Positions 1 through 7,812 of a stretch of DNA of 16,218 nt are shown in pieces (within the stretch, counting starts at the first letter, position 1; each line of letters begins with the position of its first letter). The notes under the pieces were generated by a model. That model saw only the letters and a list, made by a program, of their open reading frames with translations. It had not been told where the DNA came from and did no database searches. The translations under genes and the position numbers were made by a program. This DNA is from Candidatus Pollutiaquabacter sp. (lineage in GTDB: Bacteria > Bacteroidota > Bacteroidia > AKYH767-A > 2013-40CM-41-45). The DNA is taken from assembly GCA_903854075.1 (NCBI GenBank), contig CAINVI010000326.1, positions 1-16,218 on the forward strand, read 5' to 3'.

Positions 1-65
1 AAGACCTTCACACAATTAACAGTTGTGTTTATGGTAAACAGCTGATTTTCTATTTTGTATATCGG

Positions 66-74
66 TTATACACA
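66..74 (+). promoter_or_regulatory. DnaA-box-like 9-mer TTATACACA
   Basis: This is an exact match to the relaxed DnaA-box consensus TTATNCACA. It lies in an AT-rich setting 36 bases from a second, oppositely oriented near-match at 110-118. Single matches also occur by chance in AT-rich DNA, so only the cluster gives it weight. Confidence 0.4.
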
Positions 75-109
75 TTTATTGTTTTTTCTTAACTGGTTAT
101 AACTTATTC

Positions 110-118
110 TGTGGATAC
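110..118 (-). promoter_or_regulatory. DnaA-box-like 9-mer, reverse orientation
   Basis: The + strand reads TGTGGATAC. Its reverse complement, GTATCCACA, differs from the strong box TTATCCACA only in the first base. It sits just right of the GTTATAAC palindrome at 96-103. Confidence 0.35.
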
Positions 119-187
119 TGTTAATATCCGGTAAGGAGGTGTTTATCGTTTTTGAAAAACTTCTGATTACTATTTCTTGCACCACTC

Positions 188-298
188 ATTTAATCGGGTA
201 AGGAAAATAGGATATGAACAATTCAATTTTTGTTATTGGTTTTACTCCACCGGTAAAAAAAGTAACCCACCGATTTATGGTTGATAACCCGATTAAAT
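188..298. repeat. 12-bp perfect inverted repeat, arms 188-199 and 287-298
   Basis: The left arm ATTTAATCGGGT and the right arm ACCCGATTAAAT are exact reverse complements separated by 87 bases. The right arm overlaps the GGTTGATAACC palindrome at 279-289. The spacing is too wide for a terminator. It may be a paired protein-binding site with DNA looping, or a structural element of an origin. The function is unknown. Confidence 0.5.
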
Positions 299-341
299 AC
301 ACCTTTGTTTTTCAAGTGCTTATAAAGAGCCGGTTTACCCG

Positions 342-368
342 TTGTTGATAACAAAATCAGTACCTTTG
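342..368 (+). promoter_or_regulatory. Bacteroidota-type promoter candidate for rpiB
   Basis: TACCTTTG at 361-368 matches the Bacteroidota -7 box TAnnTTTG exactly. A TTG at 342-344 gives a 16-base spacer, slightly shorter than the usual range. Transcription would begin near 375, leaving a leader of about 20 bases before the ATG at 395. The TTG overlaps the 13-base palindrome TTGTTGATAACAA at 342-354, so a protein bound there would cover the promoter. Confidence 0.4.
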
Positions 369-394
369 ATATCAACCTGTTACACGTTTATGTC

Positions 395-832
395 ATGGAA
401 AAAGCCACCATTGCACTGGGTTGCGATCACGCCGGTTTTGATTATAAAGAAATGATCAAGAAGCACTTGCAAGCCGAGGGATATTCGGTGCTTGACTTCG
501 GAACACATTCTGCCGATTCAGTGGATTATCCGGACTTCGTACACCCGGTTGCTGCGGCTATCGAAAATAATGAAGCTGTGATGGGTATATTGTTTTGTGG
601 CAGCGCAAATGGCGTGGCTATTACCGCCAACAAACACCAGCGCATTCGTGCAGCTATCGCCTGGCGAGAAGATGTGGCCATGTTGGCCCGACAACACAAC
701 GACGCTAATGTGTTATGTGTTCCGGCACGTTTTGTATCGTTACAAGATACTACTGCATTTGTCACCACATTTCTTACTACTCCTTTTGAAGGTGGTCGTC
801 ACGCTACCCGAGTACAAAAGATTTCCTGTTGA
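395..832 (+). CDS. rpiB: Ribose-5-phosphate isomerase B
   Basis: A 145-residue RpiB/LacAB-family sugar-phosphate isomerase, of full length for the family. It interconverts ribose 5-phosphate and ribulose 5-phosphate in the non-oxidative pentose phosphate pathway in the cytoplasm. The N-terminus has the family motif GCDHAGFDYK with D11 and H12, which act in ring opening and substrate contact in the family. CGSANG at residues 68-73 supplies the catalytic-base cysteine C68, so this is the Cys type as in Escherichia coli rather than the Glu type of mycobacteria. ARQHNDANVL near residues 98-107 and the GGRH segment near 133-136 fit the phosphate-binding side. The ATG at 395 gives the standard N-terminus; there is no clear ribosome binding site. 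The following peptidase gene starts 24 bases after the stop, so the two are probably co-transcribed. Confidence 0.93.
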   Translation: MEKATIALGCDHAGFDYKEMIKKHLQAEGYSVLDFGTHSADSVDYPDFVHPVAAAIENNEAVMGILFCGSANGVAITANKHQRIRAAIAWREDVAMLARQHNDANVLCVPARFVSLQDTTAFVTTFLTTPFEGGRHATRVQKISC

Positions 833-856
833 TTCTTACTTATATCTGCTAACGTT

Positions 857-2383
857 ATGCGGTTATTTCTACTAACGGTAATTACCGGACTTTTCTTTAC
901 TGCTTCGAAAGCAGGATCATCCTCTGAGACACGCACGGCAGCATTGATTAGTACCGACAGCCTTCGATACTTCATGCAGGTGTTGACGTCCGATAGTTTA
1001 CAAGGACGTGAGACCGGTCAGCCCGGACAAAAGAAAGCGGCACGTTTTATTGCGGATCAGTTTTTACGCTTTGGACTTATTCCGGCTACACCAACGGGTT
1101 TCCAAGAACACCCACTTTCTTCGCGGGCTAACGAAGGAAAAAACCTGGTCATCGGTGAAACCAAGTTGGTGTATCGAAAGGACTTCTTTACCATGGAAGC
1201 CGTGATTGACACACTCTTATCATTTGATTCATTATACTTCACCACCTTGGATCGTGAAGGAATTAGAATGGAAGACCGTCGTTCGTTGAAACCTATTTCT
1301 TTGAACGATAAAGTAAAATCCGCTGTCTGTTTTATGGTCAACGGCAGTTCGCTTACTTCACTCGACTTGTTTAATTCAACAGGCTTTAACAATAATGTCA
1401 AACAGTCTGTAGATGAATTACCCGTTCTTATTATAGTCGAGAATATAGATTCGCTCATTGACAAGTTGCTTTTTGAAAAACAGAATAGCACAACGTTATA
1501 TACTGCTATTGCTTCACGGAAGCAACCGGTCTATTGGATTAGCACCAAAGCAGCCGATGCTTTGTGTTCCGGCTTTTCTAAAATGTCCATTAAAAAGAGA
1601 AGTAAATTGCCGGATGGTTTTATTAATACAAAGGTGCAGCTTCCTCGTTTTACTGCTGCGGTCGAGCTGATCGGCGAAAACGTTCCATTTATTCTACGCG
1701 GAAGTAATAAACCAGAAGAGTTGGTCGCACTTACTGCGCACTACGATCACCTTGGCATTCATAATGATACTGTGTTTTATGGCGCCGACGATGACGCCAG
1801 CGGCACATCGTGTGTATTGGAGCTAGCCCGTGTTTTATCGTTAGCGGCCGCTAACGGTGATCGTCCTTACCGCAGTATTCTTTTTATGCCGGTCAGTGGC
1901 GAAGAAAAAGGCTTATTAGGAAGCCGTTATTATTCTCAACACCCGTTGTTCCCGTTAAAAAATACGATTGCAAACGTCAATATCGATATGATTGGTCGTG
2001 TAGACCCCGAACACGATAGCTCTGGTATCCGTAATTACATTTACGTGATTGGCGCAGATAAACTCAGCACAGAACTGCACGATATTAATGAGGCGGCCAA
2101 CGCAGACCATCTTAATATGGTGTTGGACTATCGTTACAATGTACCCGGCGAACCCAACCGGTTTTATTTCCGAAGCGATCACTACAATTTCGCGAAAAAC
2201 GGGGTTCCTGCCATTTTTTATTTCAACGGAAAACACGCCGATTACCACAAGTCAACCGACACCCTTGAAAAGATAGATTTTGAAGCCATGACCCTACGTA
2301 CGCGCCTGGTTTTTCACACCGTATGGGAGCTCTCCAATCGTCCGGACCGTATCCTCGTGAACCGAAAAAATAATATGGAATAG
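857..2383 (+). CDS. Exported M28-family zinc aminopeptidase
   Basis: A 508-residue protein with an N-terminal signal peptide (hydrophobic stretch about residues 3-16, small residues to about 20) and a C-terminal M28 (aminopeptidase Y/S-like) peptidase domain from about 270. The di-zinc site is visible in order: HYDH (H295, with D297 and H298), GADDDASG (about D312), SGEEKGLLGS (E349 and E350, general base plus ligand), NIDMIGR (D377) and HADYHKSTDT (H464). Residues about 30-90 look like the usual Bacteroidota N-terminal cap; about 100-260 is a divergent insertion where relatives often carry a PA-like lid. It probably trims peptides in the periplasm or outside the cell to feed amino-acid uptake. 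The substrate cannot be read from sequence. It follows rpiB by 24 bases, although no functional link is obvious. Confidence 0.88.
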   Translation: MRLFLLTVITGLFFTASKAGSSSETRTAALISTDSLRYFMQVLTSDSLQGRETGQPGQKKAARFIADQFLRFGLIPATPTGFQEHPLSSRANEGKNLVIGETKLVYRKDFFTMEAVIDTLLSFDSLYFTTLDREGIRMEDRRSLKPISLNDKVKSAVCFMVNGSSLTSLDLFNSTGFNNNVKQSVDELPVLIIVENIDSLIDKLLFEKQNSTTLYTAIASRKQPVYWISTKAADALCSGFSKMSIKKRSKLPDGFINTKVQLPRFTAAVELIGENVPFILRGSNKPEELVALTAHYDHLGIHNDTVFYGADDDASGTSCVLELARVLSLAAANGDRPYRSILFMPVSGEEKGLLGSRYYSQHPLFPLKNTIANVNIDMIGRVDPEHDSSGIRNYIYVIGADKLSTELHDINEAANADHLNMVLDYRYNVPGEPNRFYFRSDHYNFAKNGVPAIFYFNGKHADYHKSTDTLEKIDFEAMTLRTRLVFHTVWELSNRPDRILVNRKNNME

Positions 2384-2593
2384 CCGCATTTTTTAACATC
2401 ATAAAAAGCAATTGAAACCTTAAATTGTTAATATGATTATATAAAAAACTGTTTTTTTGGTTCCCCAAGCCGTTTTCAACACTCAATTAACAGACTAATT
2501 AACATGGGCGGTTAATAACACAATCCATACTATTCTTTTCTGCGCAACCTATAAATCGTCAGGGAGTTTAAATTTGGTAAACCAAGCCCGACC

Positions 2594-2839
2594 ATGTCAC
2601 TTACCAAGGAGCAACAAAAGGAACTGAAGCAGCTGTCAGAAGAGCTGGACAAAATGGAGCAGTTCGCCATCGAAAACAATATCGACCTGGATGTTTTCAT
2701 TTCTGAGTATAACGAAGAGGGCTACTCCGTTTATGCCACCGAAAAAGTAAGTCTCGGAAACAAGTCTTCCGAGCGTAAGCAGGTGTTTGAGCAGGGCGGA
2801 AAAGAAAAGACGCCGCGCTCCACCCAAAAAACACGGTAG
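2594..2839 (+). CDS. Small charged protein of unknown function
   Basis: I do not recognise this 81-residue protein. It has no signal peptide and no membrane segment. The first 40 residues are strongly acidic and likely alpha-helical (EQQKELKQLSEELDKMEQF), possibly a short coiled coil. The last 25 or so are basic and low in complexity (SSERKQ, KEKTPRSTQKTR), suggesting a flexible tail that could bind nucleic acid or acidic partners. The ATG at 2594 follows a 12-base near-palindrome (TTGGT-AA-ACCAA, 2574-2585) and lacks a strong ribosome binding site. It stands alone between M28 (210 bases upstream) and nuoL (92 bases downstream). The codon pattern and clean frame make it a plausible gene, but not a certain one. 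Confidence 0.6.
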   Translation: MSLTKEQQKELKQLSEELDKMEQFAIENNIDLDVFISEYNEEGYSVYATEKVSLGNKSSERKQVFEQGGKEKTPRSTQKTR

Positions 2840-2885
2840 TTTTTACCACCAACAACCTGTTTACAGTTGCTGTTCACAGACCAAC

Positions 2886-2911
2886 TTGTTGTGAATTATA
2901 TAGTATTTTTG
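2886..2911 (+). promoter_or_regulatory. Bacteroidota-type promoter candidate for nuoLMN
   Basis: TATTTTTG at 2904-2911 matches the -7 box TAnnTTTG exactly. A TTG at 2886-2888 lies 15 bases upstream, which is short for the -33 element. Initiation near 2918 would give a leader of only about 14 bases. If real, it would let nuoLMN be expressed separately from the genes upstream. Confidence 0.35.
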
Positions 2912-2931
2912 TCGCCTTATCCTGAAGGAAT

Positions 2932-4827
2932 ATGATCAACTGGATTGGGCTTGTACCCCTCTTTCCACTGCTTGGCTTTCTGATACTCAGCCTGGGCCAA
3001 AAATCGTTTTCAAAAACCATTGCCGGACTTATCGGCTCGGCGACCGTTACCGCATCGTTTCTTATTTCACTTTGTGTGGCAGCTACACTTCCGGTCGAAC
3101 CGGTTACGGTGGATGTGTTTCACTGGTTCTCGGCGGGCAGCCTTTCGGTTGACTTCTCCTTTCTCGTTGATCCACTCGCTGCGATTTTCCTGATCATCAT
3201 TACCGGCGTCGGATTGCTGATACATATTTATTCTATCGGTTACATGCACGACGATCCGGCTTTCACCCGGTTTTTCTCTTACCTCAACCTATTCGTGTTC
3301 TTCATGCTTTTGCTGGTGCTAGGCGCCAATTACCTGGTATTATTTACCGGTTGGGAAGGTGTTGGACTCTGTTCTTATTTACTAATCGGATTTTGGTTTA
3401 AGAACCCCGAATACAACAAGGCGGCCAACAAGGCGTTCATCATGAATCGTATTGGCGACTTGGCATTTTTGTTGGGTGTCATCCTCATCTTTGTTCAGTT
3501 TGGATCCATTGCTTTTGCCGACATTTTCCCAGCGGCCCGCCAGATGCCCGATAATCAACCCATGATGGTTGCTATCACCCTATTACTGTTCATCGGCGCT
3601 ACCGGTAAAAGCGCCCAGCTTCCTTTATACACCTGGCTTCCTGATGCGATGGCCGGCCCTACTCCTGTTTCTGCGCTTATCCACGCCGCCACCATGGTGA
3701 CCGCCGGTATCTATATGGTGGTCCGCTCCAACGTGCTTTATTCGTTGGCGCCATTTACACTCGACGTGATGGCCACCATAGGAACGGTTACCGCCCTATT
3801 CGCAGCGACCATTGCGCTTGGACAAACCGACATAAAAAAAGTGCTCGCCTACTCCACTGTTTCGCAACTTGGCATGATGGTGGCCGCACTGGGCGCCGGC
3901 GCTTACGCCACCGCCATTTTTCACGTAACCACACACGCCTTCTTTAAAGCGTTGCTGTTCCTTGCTGCAGGCAGCGTTATTCATGCTATGAGTGGAGAGC
4001 AGGATGTTCGCCGCATGGGCGGCCTTCGCAAAAAACTTCCGGTTACTTATTTCGTTTTCTTAATCGGCACACTTGCCATCAGTGGTATTCCTCCGTTTGC
4101 CGGCTTCTTTTCCAAAGACGAGATACTTGCCCATATGTGGGTACAAAACAAAGTACTCTTCGTGGGACTTGCTCTTACAGCGGTTTGCACAGCGCTGTAT
4201 ATGTTCCGGCTGTTTTTCATGACGTTCTTCGGCGCTTTCCGCGGTACGCACGAACAAGAGCACCACTTGCATGAATCTCCAGCCGTTATGACCATTCCGC
4301 TCATCGTTCTGGCAATACTTAGTACGGTTGGCGGCCTTCTTGGAATTCCGGAAATATTTGGCGGCCACCATCACCTCCGCGCACTTCTTGCTCCACTTCT
4401 TTCTTTCCCGGCCAGCTTGTTAAACGAAGAGCCGTCGCATACGTTTGAATGGATTATGATGGGAACCACCCTGTTGGTGTTAGCAATCGTTATCCGTACG
4501 GTTTACCAATCGATTGTTGTTCGCGCAGAGCTGCCGTCGTCCGACGATAAAGACATTACTGGCACACAGCGCTTGCTGGCAAACAAATATTACGTGGACG
4601 AAATCTATCAGGCCGCCATTGTGAAACCACTTCGCACGTTCGGTTCCTTTTGTGGAAACATAATAGAAAATTATATCATTGACGGCGCTGTTCGTACTGT
4701 GAATGCCGCAGTGAATACCGCCGGATCCGGAACACGTAAGTTGCAAACCGGAAATGTCGGTTTTTATGTTTTCGCAATGGTGCTCGGCATCCTTGCCATT
4801 CTTGTTTATAACCTCATCATACGCTGA
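2932..4827 (+). CDS. nuoL: NADH-quinone oxidoreductase subunit L
   Basis: A 631-residue, very hydrophobic protein, normal for NuoL (about 610-650, some 16 membrane helices). It is the most distal antiporter-like subunit of complex I and carries the long lateral helix. Residues needed for proton transfer are in place: TGWEGVGLCSYLLIGFW with E142 (E. coli E144), TGKSAQLPLYTWLPDAM with K226 (K229), HAATMV with H251, the THAFFKALLF helix with K339, and GFFSKDEIL with K395. NKYYVDEIY near the C-terminus is also typical of NuoL and separates it from MrpA/MnhA antiporters. The ATG at 2932 begins the standard first helix. nuoM follows after 28 bases. No nuoK or other nuo gene precedes it, unlike the classic nuoA-N operon. 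Confidence 0.95.
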   Translation: MINWIGLVPLFPLLGFLILSLGQKSFSKTIAGLIGSATVTASFLISLCVAATLPVEPVTVDVFHWFSAGSLSVDFSFLVDPLAAIFLIIITGVGLLIHIYSIGYMHDDPAFTRFFSYLNLFVFFMLLLVLGANYLVLFTGWEGVGLCSYLLIGFWFKNPEYNKAANKAFIMNRIGDLAFLLGVILIFVQFGSIAFADIFPAARQMPDNQPMMVAITLLLFIGATGKSAQLPLYTWLPDAMAGPTPVSALIHAATMVTAGIYMVVRSNVLYSLAPFTLDVMATIGTVTALFAATIALGQTDIKKVLAYSTVSQLGMMVAALGAGAYATAIFHVTTHAFFKALLFLAAGSVIHAMSGEQDVRRMGGLRKKLPVTYFVFLIGTLAISGIPPFAGFFSKDEILAHMWVQNKVLFVGLALTAVCTALYMFRLFFMTFFGAFRGTHEQEHHLHESPAVMTIPLIVLAILSTVGGLLGIPEIFGGHHHLRALLAPLLSFPASLLNEEPSHTFEWIMMGTTLLVLAIVIRTVYQSIVVRAELPSSDDKDITGTQRLLANKYYVDEIYQAAIVKPLRTFGSFCGNIIENYIIDGAVRTVNAAVNTAGSGTRKLQTGNVGFYVFAMVLGILAILVYNLIIR

Positions 4828-4855
4828 TCGAATTACGTTCAGGATACTTTCACCG

Positions 4856-6328
4856 ATGCTACCGCTTCTCTCAACGCTCATATTCCTTCCGCTGCTTGGC
4901 GGACTGATCACTTTTTTCAGCGGCGTCAACGCGCGCAAAACGGCGTTGGCTGTTGCGCTCGTTGAACTCGCACTTTCGTTGTGGGTGCTATTGGCTCACT
5001 TTGTGCCCACGGCCGGCATGCAATTGGTGGAAGACTACTGGTGGGTCGAATCACTGGGTATTAGTTACAAGATGGGACTGGACGGTATCAGCATGGCACT
5101 TGTGCTGTTGACCACCGTCCTGGTTCCGCTGATTATCCTTTCTGCATTTGGCCGCGATGTAAAATCGCCGTCGCTTTATTTTGGGTTGATCCTACTGATG
5201 CAATCGGCGCTAATTGGCGTATTCGCGTCCCTCGACGGTTTCCTCTTCTATTTGTTTTGGGAGCTCGCCTTGATACCGATTTATTTGATTTGCCTCAACT
5301 GGGGCGGTGAAAACCGGACCCGAATCACCCTGAAATTTTTTATCTACACTCTTTTTGGTAGCCTGTTAATGCTCGTCGCGTTCATCTGGATGCGCGCGCA
5401 AACAGCCAATCAGTCGTTCGACATCGATCAGTTTTATGCCTTGAAATTATCTTCCGATGCACAATCCTGGATTTTCTGGGCGCTGTTTCTCGCTTTTGCT
5501 ATCAAAATGCCGGTGTTCCCTTTTCACAGTTGGCAGCCCGATACATATACTGACGCGCCGACACAGGGCACGATGTTGCTATCGGGCATTATGCTGAAGA
5601 TGGGTATTTATGGAGTTATCCGCTGGATGTTGCCCGTCCTTCCGATTGGCGTTGACACCTGGGGACTCCTTGCGGCTTCATTGGCTGTTGCCGGAATTGT
5701 TTATGCGTCACTGATTGCGTGGGTACAAAAAGACTTTAAACGATTGATCGCCTACTCTTCTATTGCACACGTGGGAATGATTGCCGCCGCGGTATTTACA
5801 CTGTCCACACAAGGTTTATTAGGAAGCGTGGTGCAAATGTTAAGCCACGGCGTAAATGTCGTTGGACTTTTTCTTGTTGCTGACATTCTTCTTCATCGTA
5901 CCGGAACGCGAGACCTTGGTCAACTGGGCGGTATTCGTTCGGTTGCTCCGGCGTTCGCCACCACCTTTATCATTATCTTACTAGGTGCTGTTGCGCTGCC
6001 GTTGACCAATGGGTTTATCGGGGAGTTCATGTTGCTGAGCGGGATATTTCGCTATAACATCACACTCGCCTCACTGGCTGGGCTTTCTGTGATATTTGGC
6101 GCGGTATATATGCTACGCGCGTACCGGATAATCATGCTCGGCGAACAGCAGTCATCCTCCGCAACATTTGCCGATCTCGTCTGGAACGAAAAGGCGGTAT
6201 TGTATACTCTGGTTGTTTTGATTTTCCTGTTTGGTGTTTATCCCGATCCGCTTATCCGCCTGGTTGGTCCTTCGGTAGAGCATCTTCAGGAAGTGATTAC
6301 CAATGCAGGCGCTGCAACGCTCCGCTAA
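4856..6328 (+). CDS. nuoM: NADH-quinone oxidoreductase subunit M
   Basis: A 490-residue membrane protein, the middle antiporter-like subunit of complex I (family about 480-510, 14 helices). Key charges are present: FWELALIPIYLI with E136 (E. coli E144), AIKMPVFPFHSWQPDTY with K217 (K234) and LLSGIMLKMGIYG with K248 (K265). TRDLGQLGG and NGFIGEFMLL are also typical of NuoM. I place the start at the ATG at 4856 (MLPLLSTLIFLPLLGG), the usual first helix. The open frame runs back to 4754, but that start would overlap nuoL by 74 bases and add 34 residues unlike the family. It lies 28 bases after nuoL and 26 before nuoN, so the three form one operon. Confidence 0.95.
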   Translation: MLPLLSTLIFLPLLGGLITFFSGVNARKTALAVALVELALSLWVLLAHFVPTAGMQLVEDYWWVESLGISYKMGLDGISMALVLLTTVLVPLIILSAFGRDVKSPSLYFGLILLMQSALIGVFASLDGFLFYLFWELALIPIYLICLNWGGENRTRITLKFFIYTLFGSLLMLVAFIWMRAQTANQSFDIDQFYALKLSSDAQSWIFWALFLAFAIKMPVFPFHSWQPDTYTDAPTQGTMLLSGIMLKMGIYGVIRWMLPVLPIGVDTWGLLAASLAVAGIVYASLIAWVQKDFKRLIAYSSIAHVGMIAAAVFTLSTQGLLGSVVQMLSHGVNVVGLFLVADILLHRTGTRDLGQLGGIRSVAPAFATTFIIILLGAVALPLTNGFIGEFMLLSGIFRYNITLASLAGLSVIFGAVYMLRAYRIIMLGEQQSSSATFADLVWNEKAVLYTLVVLIFLFGVYPDPLIRLVGPSVEHLQEVITNAGAATLR

Positions 6329-6354
6329 TTTTATATTGAAGTAGAACGATATAC

Positions 6355-7731
6355 ATGAATACGCTCATTGCGCTCTCCGGCTTAGGCCTGATGACACTCT
6401 TTTCCGAGATCTTCGGATTCAAGAAAATCATTCGTCCGATAATTCTCATCGGCTTGTTGACCGCCCTGGTTTTTTCGGTCGCCGACTGGAACACCAACCA
6501 ATCCCTGTTCAACGACATGGTGCTGGTTGATAATTATGCTGTGGCGTTTTCTACTTTGTTGATCGGTTTGACCCTACTTTGGTTTTTATTGTGCAACAAC
6601 CTTTTTTTCGATCCCGTCACCGAGGTTGATCATTCTGCACTGGCGGTCTTTGCACTTATCGGTGCTGTCTGCATGACCATGTACAGCAATATGATCATGC
6701 TGTTTTTGGGCATTGAAATTCTTTCCATATCCCTATACGTATTGGCGGGCGCCGACAAAACCAATCTGGCCTCCAACGAAGCGGCGATCAAGTACTTTCT
6801 AATGGGTGCATTCGCTACCGGATTCTTGTTGTTCGGAATCGCTCTTACCTACGGAGCCACCGGAAGCTTTTCGTTGGCCGCTATCAATACCGCGGTTTCA
6901 AACGGACCCGGTCCCAATATGATGATGCTTACCGCCGGCGTCTTACTGCTGCTTATTGCCATGTCGTTTAAGGTTTCGGCCGCACCATTTCACTTCTGGG
7001 CGCCCGATGTTTACCAGGGTGCACCCACCGCCGTTACTGCTTTTATGTCGACGGTGGTTAAAACAGCCGCTTTTGCTGCTTTTTTACGCCTTTTTTCAAC
7101 CGTCTTCTCCTCCAATACAGAGGTTTGGTCATCCACCCTATGGGCAATTGCGGCTTTAACAATTCTGCTGGGTAATATCGCAGCCGCCGCTCAGGAAAAC
7201 ATAAAGCGAATGTTGGCCTATTCCAGTGTTGCACACGCCGGGTATATGCTTCTCGCCATCCTTGCCATGAACCAACTGGCCGCCGGCGCACTCTTTTTCT
7301 ATTCCGTGGCCTATAGCCTGTCTTCCCTCCTATCCTTCTCTATACTTCTGATTATCAGCCAAAAAACGGGGTCCGAAACGATTAGTGGCTTCCGCGGACT
7401 GTTCAAATCGAATCCTCTGCTGGCCGTACTGACGATTGTCGCCATGCTCTCCCTTGCCGGCATTCCCCCAACCGCCGGCTTCTTTGCCAAATATTTCGTT
7501 TTCACGGCCGCCCTAGATGCCGGCTACCTCGGCTTGGTAATTTTGGCCGTCGCCGGTTCGCTGATTGGTGTTTACTACTATTTCCGCCCACTAATGGCTG
7601 TTTTTACGCCATCGTCCGATAGTCAAGAGTTTTCGGTCGACAAAACAACGGTTTTCGTTCTTGTTTTGTTGGCGATCGCTTCGTTGGCGCTCGGTATTTC
7701 TCCGCGCTGGCTGACCGCCCTCTTTAGCTGA
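6355..7731 (+). CDS. nuoN: NADH-quinone oxidoreductase subunit N
   Basis: A 458-residue membrane protein, the third antiporter-like subunit, next to NuoK/J in the assembled complex I. Diagnostic segments are LGIEILSISLYVLAG with E121, NEAAIKYFLMGAF with K147, SFKVSAAPFHFWAPDVYQG with K206, K236 in STVVKTAAF, and ENIKRMLAYSSVAHAGYM. GIPPTAGFFAKYFVF near residue 370 is typical as well. The length is normal and no key charge is missing, so it should be functional. It begins 26 bases after nuoM and closes the nuoLMN cluster. The remaining complex I genes are not in the window and must lie elsewhere if the complex is complete. Confidence 0.94.
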   Translation: MNTLIALSGLGLMTLFSEIFGFKKIIRPIILIGLLTALVFSVADWNTNQSLFNDMVLVDNYAVAFSTLLIGLTLLWFLLCNNLFFDPVTEVDHSALAVFALIGAVCMTMYSNMIMLFLGIEILSISLYVLAGADKTNLASNEAAIKYFLMGAFATGFLLFGIALTYGATGSFSLAAINTAVSNGPGPNMMMLTAGVLLLLIAMSFKVSAAPFHFWAPDVYQGAPTAVTAFMSTVVKTAAFAAFLRLFSTVFSSNTEVWSSTLWAIAALTILLGNIAAAAQENIKRMLAYSSVAHAGYMLLAILAMNQLAAGALFFYSVAYSLSSLLSFSILLIISQKTGSETISGFRGLFKSNPLLAVLTIVAMLSLAGIPPTAGFFAKYFVFTAALDAGYLGLVILAVAGSLIGVYYYFRPLMAVFTPSSDSQEFSVDKTTVFVLVLLAIASLALGISPRWLTALFS

Positions 7732-7772
7732 TCTTTCATAGTTGAAATTAAGGTTAAATTCACACCAATGCT

Positions 7773-7804
7773 TTTGGCGTTGGCGTTGGAAATTCCTAAT
7801 ATTG
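7773..7804 (+). promoter_or_regulatory. Bacteroidota-type promoter candidate for the exbB operon
   Basis: TTTG at 7773-7776 and TAATATTG at 7797-7804 (one mismatch to TAnnTTTG) are separated by 20 bases, the spacing expected for the Bacteroidota housekeeping sigma factor. Transcription would start near 7811, at the foot of the hairpin 7813-7850, leaving a leader of about 90 bases before exbB. Confidence 0.42.
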
Positions 7805-7812
7805 TCGTCCCT

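Larger units (their letters stand above)
1..394. other. AT-rich non-coding region, candidate replication origin or complex regulatory region
   Basis: No convincing gene lies here. The stretch is rich in A/T and in GTTATA/GTTGATAAC-like words. It contains TTATACACA at 66-74, identical to a well-known DnaA-box variant, TGTGGATAC at 110-118 (one mismatch from the reverse DnaA box), TGTTGATAA at 343-351 (one mismatch), the 8-bp palindrome GTTATAAC at 96-103, a small hairpin with arms 10-15 and 23-28, and a 12-bp inverted repeat (188-199 and 287-298). All genes to the right are transcribed away from it, as expected near an origin. dnaA is not in the window and could lie to the left or elsewhere. 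A dense regulatory region upstream of rpiB is the alternative reading. Confidence 0.35.

Noticed and set aside
214..348. 44-codon open frame starting at ATG 214, preceded by AAGGA at 200-204
   Set aside because: It crosses the inverted repeat and a palindrome, its product resembles nothing I know, and its composition follows the AT-rich background. It could be a small gene, but nothing beyond the start signal supports it.
2441..2458. AAAAAAC-T-GTTTTTT inverted repeat after the M28 gene as a terminator
   Set aside because: The stem is almost all A/T with a one-base loop, too weak to be called an intrinsic terminator.
2569..2576. TAAATTTG as a -7 promoter box for the small protein gene
   Set aside because: It matches TAnnTTTG, but there is no TTG at a suitable distance upstream and initiation would fall only about 10 bases before the start codon.
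4754..4855. Upstream extension of nuoM to ATG 4754
   Set aside because: It would overlap nuoL by 74 bases and add 34 residues not found in NuoM; the ATG at 4856 gives the standard first helix.
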